A DNA stretch of 64,000 nt from Dipteris shenzhenensis. Taxonomy: Eukaryota; Polypodiophyta; Polypodiopsida; Gleicheniales. Of the stretch, positions 55,975-64,000 are shown one piece after another. Location: the NCBI GenBank assembly GCA_047967505.1, contig CM106540.1, one strand, 5' to 3'. Made by a program: the position numbers and the translations under genes. The notes under the pieces were generated by a model that was given only the letters and a program-made list of their open reading frames with translations, searched no databases and had not been told where the DNA came from. How positions within the stretch are numbered: the first letter of the stretch is position 1; each line of letters opens with the position of its first letter.

Positions 55975-57800
55975 AAGAAAGAAAAGAAAGAAATTTTATT
56001 AGAGTCTTCGGAAGACCGATGGGTCTATGAGACTAAAAGAAAACCTGATACAAATCACAGTAAGGGTGGAGCTACTGAAACGAGCATCATCACCCGTGCT
56101 GAATCCTAAGTTTGATCATACATAATCAAATACATCTGGATGTAACAATGAAAAGAAAAGGAATGGTGGAGCGGAGCGGAATCCTCCGTATGTCATGTCC
56201 CCCTGGCTGGTGCATAGCTGGTGATGGGACGCTGGTGCCCGTCAAGGGGTGCCGTGCGTCTTGGTCTCCTGGACAAGGCTCGACGCAAGACCAGAGCCAC
56301 TCTGACTCCTGTGGGACGTATCCCGGGTCTAAACAATGATGGGAGGTCCCCTAGAGTGATGTGTGTCCCCTCGATGTCTCGTGTGTCGTGTTGTGATCGT
56401 CGGGTCAGGGTCTCTGTCATGTCGGCGGCTAGAGACTGGACGATCAATGTCACTCGATGGGAAGAACTCTGTGATCCTGCTCTGAGAGGTGTCTGATGAT
56501 GTGACCAAGCCCTGTCGCCTGAGTAAGTACGCCTGAGTAAGTACTCTCTATGTCGGATTCCCTTGTGAATGAAGGCCGCGAGGCATCTTTGATCTGGGTA
56601 GGCGAGGAATCTCGAAAGGAGCCCGGAGCCGTCTCTGAAGAGACAGTGGTAGCGACCTCGGCTCTTGTAGTACACTGGGCACCTAAAAATAAAATGCTCC
56701 TCCGACTCAACCTCCTGACAGTCGCACAGTATGCATAAGCGATGCTCCCTAGGAATCCCCTCTGCTCTGCCGCTCTCTATGCGGAGGCGGTGTGATGATA
56801 CTCGAAACTGTCCGATGGAGATCCGTAGTGAGTGAGGCATATGAAGCTCAGTGTACCTTGGTGGTGTGATGAATCCCTCCTCCAAAATGCGAAGACAGTA
56901 ATCTCTGTAGAAACTCAGCTTCACTGGAAGCTCCCTCGGCTCCAACCAGGTCCTAAAGGTGTGTAGCTTCAGGAGGTCCTCTCGAATGACCTGGTTGGTA
57001 TGTGGCCCAATCGGGATGGTGGGTGGGAGTACCGGAGGGGCATCTAAACTGTACTGAAAAGGAGGTATCCTATCGATGTGGAACCCTAGTCTCACAAACC
57101 ATCTGTGAGTCCGTGCATACCAGCATCACTCGTCTCCCTTTGTTGCCAACCTCATGGAGGAATCGAGAGCCAACCACGGCAACCTCTGTCTCCCTGATGT
57201 GCAGTCCCCATATGATCTAACCCGGTGTAGATATGTGATGGTCTAAAAGGCTGCATCGAGCTGGAGTGAAGAAGCACCAAACTCGGCCTGAATGATGTGA
57301 TGTGGTACAGACGGTTTCCCCCGGATCATCCGTGAGAGCATGAGGATCTGCAAGCGCTCCACCCGTGTCCACTCTATCTCTGACATCTTAGGCCCCCAAC
57401 AAGGGCTACCATACATACCAGTTGGTCGGACCAAGGAGTCGAAGAGAAGAGCCTTGGTCCGAGGGTCCTGGAAGTGGGAGTGAAAGCACTGTCTCTCTAG
57501 CCGAGCTAGTGAGGCGTATCCCCTGCTCAGTCTGGCTTGCATCGCTGGTCTCATCGTGAAGATCGGGCCGGAGAAGATGACCCCCAAGTAAGTGTATGAG
57601 GATACGATCTCAACTGGTGACCCACCCAAAGTAAAAGTAAACTGTTTCCGTTGCATGTTTGCTCGAGAGGTGTTAAAGATCATGACCTTGGTCTTGCCAA
57701 GGTCGACCTCCAAATCATGGGATAAACAAAAAGCCTGCAGTGCATCCAGGTGTCGCTGGAGCCCCTCGGGTGTGGACGACAAGAGTACCACGTCATCTGC
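55975..57800 (-). pseudogene. LINE C, 3' part (RT palm to zinc finger and tail)
   Basis: The minus strand continues the RT of 62931-63527 across a gypsy insertion, starting within the YADD block. It has 'VNLGKTKVMIFNTS'-type sequence ('DLGKTKVMIFNTSRANMQRK'), thumb sequence, then the C-terminal region (56193-57095) with the C2HC finger 'CILCDCQEVESEEHFIFRC'. A TAG at 57243-57245 stands where LINE A has CAG, and a TGA near 57142 is shared with LINE A. After 'FLAYPDQR' it keeps about 85 codons missing in LINE A. The 3' signature and GAAA-rich (minus TTTC) tail lie at 55975-56035. Confidence 0.9.
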
Positions 57801-58275
57801 TGTTAACGACTTTGTCTATCCACGGTTTTATATGTAGCCTGAATCTTTGATCTTCGTTGAAACAATCACGGGGATGGCTATTTGTTATTCCACCCAGCCA
57901 AATTCTCAAGGATTCTCAATCGTCAGATACGTGTATTATATTATTCATACCTATCCATGAGACCCTCAACTCCCTAGATAGTTCTCCTTGCCAAATGTCA
58001 TCAATTTAGCCTCTCTACTTGGTGCACCTTTTTACCCCTCTCTTGGGGCACATTAAAACCCACTTGCCCCTTGGCATTATTACACATTTAGGTGCACCTA
58101 GGCCTTTGCACTCAGAACTACCTAGTCAATGCCATTCCACCCTCACCTAGGACCTTGGCAGTTACTTCTCTTGACCATTTCAATTACGCACATTAACTAT
58201 TACAAAAGTTGGTCATCTAAGAGAAAATGCCCACCGATCTATCCGAGGTCATGCTATCTCGGCTAGAGCATAACA
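57801..58275 (-). repeat. 3' LTR of gypsy N, 475 bp
   Basis: It starts TGTTAACGAC and ends AGAGCATAACA (plus reading). It is almost identical to 62450-62925, with three substitutions and one single-base indel by eye. It is flanked outside by TCTGC (57796-57800), repeated at the other end of the element. A minus-strand polypurine stretch (AGAGGGAAGGAA, 58276-58289) lies inside. Confidence 0.97.
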
Positions 58276-58979
58276 TTCCTTCCCTCTTCAAGCATCAGCG
58301 TCCTCGATGATGAAATCTGGGAACACTCTCCGTAACTGGTATACGGATTCCCAGGTAGCTTCCGATAGAGGCTGACCATGCCATGCAACCAACACCGTGG
58401 GTATCTTTCGATTTCGTATTTGCATTGTTCCTCGGTCCAGGATTCTTGTTGGCCTGCGCCTTGCAATATCCTCTATCTCCTGAAACAAAACCACACCTTT
58501 GATTAGTGAGTCACCTGTATGCAAAAATTTCTTTAAGCGCGAAACATGAAAAACCGGGTGCACCTTACACCCCTGTGGCAATTCTAATTTATAGGCTACA
58601 CTGCCTATTCTCTTTAGAATTAACCACGGCCCACAGTATCGAGGTGATAACTTAGCACACTCTCCTGAAGTCAACGACTTCGAGTGCGAAGGAACTCTGA
58701 GAAAAACTTTTTCTCCTTCTTCAAATACTCTTATAGACCGATTTTCATCCGCATATACCTTGGCCTTATCCATAGCCTGGCGGATATTAGCTCTCGCAAG
58801 TGCTAGCATCTCCCACATCTGAACTACAAAGTTCGCGGCACTAGGCACTTTCTGAGGTACTCCAACTATAGTTGGATTGGCTGGTCTATAACCATAGTTC
58901 AGTTCAAACGGACTGAACCCGGTAGAGGAATGTTTCCTATCATTGTAGGCAAACTCCAACAATGGCAACCACTTCCAGA
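58276..58979 (-). CDS. gypsy N integrase C-terminus with chromodomain
   Basis: An open minus-strand frame ends at TGA 58288. It begins inside the integrase core end ('WLPLLEFAYNDRKHSSTGFS') and continues with 'SPFELNYGYRP' and 'VFLRVPSHSKSLTSGECAKL'. It then has 'LSPRYCGPWLILKRIGSVAY' and 'VHPVFHVSRLKKF', and ends in a chromodomain-like block ('VLVAWHGQPLSEATWESVYQ'), as in chromoviral elements where it guides integration. The zinc-binding end and the catalytic D,D part of integrase are absent. The frame continues upstream without a stop into LINE-derived sequence (58980-59076 and beyond), giving an in-frame fusion. Confidence 0.88.
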
Positions 58980-59890
58980 TGGCGACCAAGGTAGCCGAAG
59001 GTGAAACCGGGTGCTCACCCATCACAAGACTGCAACGAGCCACCCAAATGTTACACGCCGTGATACTGGCTACCACCTCCCAAGCGTTGTCCTCCCTAGT
59101 AGGAGGAGGAGCTAGGCTGTCAGGAGGGACTACCTCATGGAGTGCTATCCTCTTCTGACCTTGTATCCGGTAGACTAGGAGATCTCATCAATTTGAAACG
59201 TGTGTCCTCCCTCTGTCAACCAGGCTACCATCCCCCAGATGTAGTCTCTCTGAAGACTCTGCATACGTGTCATGATCTTGAGGACTCCCATCCAAATCCT
59301 CGCTGCGTTATGACAACTCCACAGGTAGTGCGAGATAGTCTCCAAGAGACCATCGGGACAACAATGGCACTGCCCCTCCACTTGCATCTACTCCAACCAC
59401 GGTCCGATGGACAAGCCTCCATGGGCAGCCAACCAGAAGAAGTAGGATATCTACCTCGGTCACAAACTGGACCATAACTGCGTTCAAAACCTCGAACGAA
59501 CATCCCGGGGCACTCTCTAGGTCACCCAATGCCTCTCCCTCGAGGGGGTCCACCTCGACGAGTCCATCTGAAGCCTCCTACCAATTTGTGTGGTGTAGGA
59601 AAAGAAAGGCACCTCATCCACCTGCTCGGCTAGGCCGCCCCTGGAAGGCTAGAACCACTCTCTCTGATCCCACTGGACCTTCCTCAAGGGTCTACCCTCC
59701 CACAGCCAAAGGTGCCATCTAGGGGCATCCTGCTCTAGGATAGTGGGAGGGTCAATATGCCACTCCTTTCCCAAACGTCCCACCACTCTGATCATCTACC
59801 AGTGAATCCCATCAAGGCTCCCATCCATCTCAGGGTCTCTCTCAATAAGTGGCTAAAGTAGGCCTCCAAGTCCTACACGGAAGAAGCTCT
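58980..59890 (-). pseudogene. LINE-Z zf-RVT segment captured inside gypsy N
   Basis: In place of gypsy RT, RNase H and most of integrase, the minus strand encodes a LINE C-terminal region. It has 'FFWLAAHGGLSIGPWLE', then after a TAG the zinc finger 'CHCCPDGLLETISHYLWSC' with 'HNAARIW' (59300-59370). A later stop and frame change lead to 'ASITACNIWVARCSLVMG' and 'ATLVAIWK', which runs in frame into gypsy integrase. The same protein block occurs in the LINE fragment at 26500-27230. Junctions are near 59890 (after 'DELPYGLPPE' of the gypsy protein) and 58980. Confidence 0.72.
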
Positions 59891-60618
59891 GGAGGTAACC
59901 CATAGGGTAGTTCATCCCTAAAACATTCAGAGAACTCCTCTGTTATAAGATTAGCTAGCTTGGCCATCTCACCACTTTGCGTAACATCAGTGCTAGCCGA
60001 AGAATCACCAACCGGCTCTACCGATGCTGTGCAAAGGAATAAAAACTCTACTTGAGCCTTTCTGATTTCCATCACGGAAACCAACGGTCCCTGAGGTATA
60101 TCTTTTTCACCTTGCAAGACATAAAGCACATCATTCATCTTGAATTGATATACGTGCTTTTTCCAATCAATGGCTGGATTCTTCCTAGAATGCCACGCCA
60201 TACCCAGGGCTATATCTGCATGAGCAAGCTTGGTCATTTCAAAATCAAGCTTCTCAGCATAGTCCTGAATCCGAAGTTCCAACTGGGTAACCCTTTGGTC
60301 CCATACTTCAGTTGAACTTCCATTTGCCATCCTGATTGTATACGCATAGTCAGATGGACTTGTCTTTAATTTCAGCCTCTTCACGAGCTTGGAGTTAATC
60401 ACATTGTGAGTTGACACCGAGTCAAACAACACAATGACATCATGACTAGCCACTTGCCCTCTCATTTTAATTAACTCTGTATCATTAAAGGCCGTATACC
60501 CCGTTGCTGCGGGCTTAGATAGGATGTTATCAGGTGCACTCGTCACTAACTTAGCAACAGATACACATAACAAACAAGGTACTAACCTCTGAGAAGGTCC
60601 CGCCAGTTGCATCTGCAT
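59842..60618 (-). pseudogene. gypsy N protease region and start of RT
   Basis: A minus-strand open frame of about 258 codons contains a retropepsin-like domain: 'VIVLFDSVSTHNVINSKLVK', where gypsy proteases have D-S/T-G-A. The Asp is kept but the following Gly is Val. 'FEMTKLAHADIALGMAW' is the second strand block. Near its end 'EEFSECFRDELPYGLPPE' is the usual sequence just before RT. After that the frame changes to captured LINE sequence and stops at 59842. It is separated from gag by a TAG near 60640 and a change of frame. Confidence 0.7.
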
Positions 60619-60639
60619 ATGTTCCGCATTGGGACTCTC

Positions 60640-61692
60640 CTACATTTCTACGTCGCATTCAGATATTATCATATTAGCCGTGCGACGGTCTTTATTCAGT
60701 GGACAATCCTTCCACTGATGTCGTTGAAGGCAGCCGAAGCACAATCCTTCTTTTCTAGCTTTCTCTTTTTGTTCAGGGGTCAACGAGGACTTTGACCAAG
60801 CCCGGGCTGCCATTGGAGTTATTTTCCTTTTCACCCCAATGGTGGTACTTGTCTTTACTGGTCCCTCAACCGGCTTCACCTGCTTGGTTTGGCCACTTGG
60901 CTGCGAGACACTTGTCTTTGAAACCCATTTCCTCGGAAATCCCCCTTTTTCGGGTACTCATACTGAGTCATGCCTGCACAAATCCACCAGATCTGCCTCT
61001 GGCATCCTCATAGTTCAAGGCTACTGCTATAGATTCATCTAGTGTAGTCACATATTTAGCCCGAACTTCCATTTTGATTTTGTCGTTCAGTCCATAGATA
61101 TAGTCTTTTAATTGAACCGACATAGGGAGAGGGTCTGTTATTTTTATAACACATTCCCTGAATTTGTCAGTGTACTCTGCCACTGACAGACTCCTCTGAC
61201 GAAGATTTCTATAAGCATCCCAAGCTCGGGATTCTTTATCAGGTGGGAGAAAGTGTTTCTTGAATTCAGCTTTAAACCCTTCCCAGGTGGTTGGAGCAAC
61301 TTGATCCTTCTGTTGCTTTATCCACCATCTTTCCCACTTGTGTAACCAAACCTCGATCACATCCGACCAGCGTACTTCTTCGGTCTATAATTAGCGATAT
61401 TAGGCACTTTGACCCTTGCGCGCTCTAAGGAATGTATACTGGACTCTGGCTCTGCTGGAGCTTTGCCCTTATCAGTTCTAGACGGTCTAGCCAACAAGGC
61501 TTGCACCATCTCCCTGATCTCATTTTGACCAGCATTCACTTGAAGCTGCTGGTTCATAATCTGCTGTAAAGCATCCTCTAATATCGAAATCCTACCAATC
61601 AAAGTAGGTGTTGCATGATGTGACATCTGTTGTGTAGACTGCACTCTAGACTCACTAGGATTCACCCTCGAATTCTGTCCTTCTGCCTCCAT
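60640..61692 (-). pseudogene. gypsy N gag
   Basis: The best start is ATG at 61692 ('MEAEGQNSR'). An N-terminal helix ('ILEDALQQIMNQQLQVNAGQ') leads, after one frameshift near 61370, to the retrotransposon gag core ('VIEVWLHKWERWWIKQQKDQ', 'FKAEFKKHFLPPDKESRAWD', 'SVAEYTDKFRECVIKITDPL', 60968-61360). After another shift a basic linker leads to a knuckle, 'CFGCLQRHQWKDC' (CX2CX3HX4C), near 60720-60760. Gag packages element RNA into virus-like particles. It is close to intact but needs frame changes to be read through. Confidence 0.8.
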
Positions 61693-62433
61693 AGTTTCAC
61701 AATGGAAGATGGGATTTTTTTTCTTTAAAAAAAAAAAAAAACCCAAATAACCAATATATACACCCTTCACTTCTGTCCTGCTTTCCTGGTTTTTTTTTTT
61801 TTCTACAGTGCAGAAATAGCAGGACCAATTGAAAACAAAAAAAAAACTGCATGGAAAGAAAGGGCTCCCTGGTTGTTTCGCAACGATGCCAGCTACTCTT
61901 TCCCAGACGTACAGTTTCCCTTCCAAATAGGCTGTGCGAAGGTCTTAGAATGCCTCGCAGCCGATGCTTCTGTAGAACAGCAAGCAAGATGAAACCAAAT
62001 ATGCGGCTGGTGACGCCTTCACGTTACGTAAACTACCATCGTGCTCCAAAAATCGGTTTTTTTGCCAGCTGTATAGCCTAGTTTCATCAACGGCCGCCTT
62101 GCGCTAGTCCTCGTCCACCTCCTAAATCTCTGCGCTGCCTTACGTGACACCAATGTTAGGCTCACTATCCCGATTTCAAGTCCAAAAAAAAAAACAGTCG
62201 CGATATCAATCTTCTCGTCGACGTCTGCTCCTCGACCCGTCACCTGCGACACTTTTTTTTTCCCACGCTAACAGCCACCAACGCTGCGTCACGTCTGATC
62301 CTTACTAGACCCTACGCTCCTCTTGGCGTATATCACCTGCTTCCTCGATCTTGAAATCGATTCTCCTCTGCCCACCACTACAGCCACGCTTCATCCTCAC
62401 GCACAGCCTTCCGTCGATCCCTTCGTTGCCTTG
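61693..62433 (-). other. gypsy N leader with A/T homopolymer runs
   Basis: Untranslated sequence between primer site and gag. Homopolymer runs of 8-17 A or T (plus reading) occur near 61726-61742, 61790-61802, 61839-61849, 62186-62196 and 62250-62260. No ORF assigned. Confidence 0.6.
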
Positions 62434-62449
62434 AGTTCTGATACCAAAA
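62434..62449 (-). other. primer-binding site of gypsy N
   Basis: The minus strand after the LTR end reads TTTTGGTATCAGAACTC, matching the initiator tRNA-Met complement TGGTATCAGAGC with a small 3' deviation. Confidence 0.82.
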
Positions 62450-62925
62450 TGTTAACGACTTTGTCTATCCACGGTTTTATATGTAGCCTGAATCTCTGAT
62501 CTTCGTTGAAACAATCATGGGCGATGGCTATTTGTTATTCCACCCAGCCAAATTCTCAAGGATTCTCAATCGTCAGATACGTGTATTATATTATTCATAC
62601 CTATCCATGAGACCCTCAACTCCCTAGATAGTTCTCCTTGCCAAATGTCATCAATTTAGCCTCTCCACTTGGTGCACCTTTTTACCCCTCTCTTGGGGCA
62701 CATTAAAACCCACTTGCCCCTTGGCATTATTACACATTTAGGTGCACCTAGGCCTTTGCACTCAGAACTACCTAGTCAATGCCATTCCACCCTCACCTAG
62801 GACCTTGGCAGTTACTTCTCTTGACCATTTCAATTACGCACATTAACTATTACAAAAGTTGGTCATCTAAGAGAAAATGCCCACCGATCTATCCGAGGTC
62901 ATGCTATCTCGGCTAGAGCATAACA
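62450..62925 (-). repeat. 5' LTR of gypsy N, 476 bp
   Basis: Near-identical partner of 57801-58275. It is followed outside by TCTGC (62926-62930), the second copy of the 5-bp target duplication. LINE C coding sequence continues immediately after. Confidence 0.97.
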
Positions 62926-62930
62926 TCTGC

Positions 62931-63527
62931 ATAAAGAAGAATCCTGATGATGATCCCGGCAAGTGAGCAACCGGTCCCTCCGAATGTCCCCATGAAAGTC
63001 TCAAGCTCATCGATGTAGAGGCTAAACAGGGTTGGTGATAAGGGACAACCCTGTTTGACCCCTATGGTACTCAGGATCTCATCTGTCCAACCTGCGCCTG
63101 TACGAACTCGGCATGAGACTCTCTCATACAGTGCCATGACTGCCCAGATGATCTCCTGATCAAATCCTAGTGTCTGTAGGCGTGTGATAAGACGAGCTCG
63201 AGGTACTGTGTCAAAGGCTTTGCGGAAATCCACAAAGCAACAATATACCCTCTCCTTCCGTGATATGGCCTCCTCAATGACACTCTTGAGTGTGAGTATG
63301 TGATCCATAGTCCCACGGTCTCGCCTGAAACCGGCCTGACCCTCTGCTCTGAGCCCTCTCATCTCTGTGAACAGGCTGACCGATGCATCCAATACAGCTG
63401 CATAGATCTTGGACATCACATGTCCAATCATGATAGTCATGTAGTTACTCAAGTCCATGGGATCCCCTACCTTGTGGATGGGGGTGATGGTGTTGAGTGT
63501 CCAAATGCGGGGGAAGCCAAGGCAAAC
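62931..63527 (-). pseudogene. LINE C, 5' part (RT fingers and palm)
   Basis: Minus-strand RT: 'IWTLNTITPIHKVGDPMDLS', 'GQAGFRRDRGTMDHILTL', 'ERVYCCFVDFRKAFDTVPRA', 'IGVKQGCPLSPTLFSLYIDE', then 'ILLYAD' where the gypsy N insertion begins. The frame is fully open across these ~200 codons. At 63527 it stops at a sequence starting TGTTAG, so the 5' part is cut off by another element. Confidence 0.9.
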
Positions 63528-64000
63528 TGTTAGAAAAGACCCAACAGAGGGTACACGCAGCGGAAGACTGATAGTAATGCCCAGGAGCTCACACAGTGTG
63601 CGGTGTGGGTGTGGAATCACAAACTTCTTTACTTATGTGCATTCAATAGGTGTGCAGACTCATCAATAGACAATGAACCAAACTAGATAGAGAAACCACC
63701 AAATAATATATTTCCGTCCACAACTATGGACACAATACAAGAGAGATAGATCCAGAGTCCCACCAATGGTGTGGTCCTCTGATCTTACCACAAAGTCCTT
63801 CTCCTATCTGCTGGCTATCTCTAGACTAGAATCCACGTGCTCCACCTCGAGCGTAAGTAAACTTTCTGTCTAGAATGATCCTCTCCACCTTGCTGTCTGG
63901 AAACCAGCCTCGGTGGGCAGCCTCCTGGCTAAGTCTGCAGCCCTGCTAGCACCTCTCTATCCTCCTGAATGTAGGTCCAGAGGGTGGCTGCCTGCTGCTC
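63528..64000. repeat. possible LTR running off the window
   Basis: LINE C homology ends exactly before TGTTAGAAAAGACC. The following ~470 bp is non-coding and has no relative elsewhere in the window. The sharp breakpoint and TG start suggest the edge of an LTR element; its other end is outside the window. Confidence 0.4.

Larger units (their letters stand above)
57796..62930 (-). mobile_element. gypsy N, complete chimeric non-autonomous LTR element with TSD
   Basis: The full insertion runs from TSD to TSD (TCTGC at 57796-57800 and 62926-62930). Order on the minus strand: 5' LTR, tRNA-Met primer site, leader, gag, protease, captured LINE zf-RVT segment, integrase C-terminus with chromodomain, polypurine tract, 3' LTR. 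RT, RNase H and the integrase catalytic core are absent, so it must have relied on proteins from another copy. The near-identical LTRs show that it is the youngest large insertion in the window. Confidence 0.93.

Noticed and set aside
1-64000. tRNA or rRNA genes
   Set aside because: No cloverleaf with A/B boxes or conserved rRNA block was recognised by eye; the tRNA-Met complements are retroelement primer sites. A covariance-model scan would be needed to exclude tRNAs.

Overview
This window looks like intergenic nuclear DNA from a land plant with a large, transposon-laden genome. The evidence is a plastid-type malate dehydrogenase-like gene with a nuclear-style transit peptide, plant Ty1/copia and Ty3/gypsy retroelements primed by initiator tRNA-Met, a plant-type hAT (DUF659) transposase, and many CT/TTTC microsatellites. 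The main LINE family has APE-endonuclease and RT domains and a C-terminal C2HC finger of a type I associate more with seedless plants and algae than with flowering plants. A fern or other seedless vascular plant is my best guess, but the species cannot be fixed from the sequence.

Layout: 1-2455 is the 3' flank of the only clear intact host gene, a minus-strand plastid NAD-malate dehydrogenase-like gene (2456-3589) that has lost most of its catalytic residues. 4225-7481 is a copia polyprotein truncated inside RT. 7482-15046 is a decayed minus-strand gypsy element with its LTR, which holds a ~450 bp CT tract. 15860-17640 is a hAT transposase whose two halves are in the wrong order. 17920-20124 is a plus-strand gypsy remnant ending in an LTR. 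20690-26480 is a second minus-strand relative of the first gypsy that keeps gag but has an unknown protein where pol should be. 26500-27230 is a LINE zinc-finger end. 27560-29352 holds an unknown ORF and an LTR. 30094-32375 is a short gag-only copia element with LTRs. 32598-35960 is a decayed copia. 36546-37000 is a gypsy integrase scrap. 39749-41622 may be the first two exons of a plastid-targeted host gene. 44160-49148 holds two tandem LINE copies. 50206-55960 is a nearly intact minus-strand copia with an unusual repeat-filled leader. 55975-63527 is a third LINE copy, split inside its RT active-site motif by a recent chimeric gypsy element (57801-62925, 5-bp target duplication, near-identical LTRs). 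From 63528 another LTR-like sequence runs off the window.

The elements are nested and layered rather than cooperating. Old gypsy copies form the base, copia and LINE copies are inserted in or beside them, and the young chimeric gypsy is the latest event. The observations most worth following are the catalytically degraded plastid MDH-like protein, the chimeric gypsy that has swapped RT/RNase H for a LINE zinc-finger segment fused in frame to integrase, the gypsy relative with an unknown protein in place of pol, and the TACGG motif array in the copia leader. I found no CRISPR array, rRNA or convincing tRNA gene. All coordinates of decayed elements are approximate.
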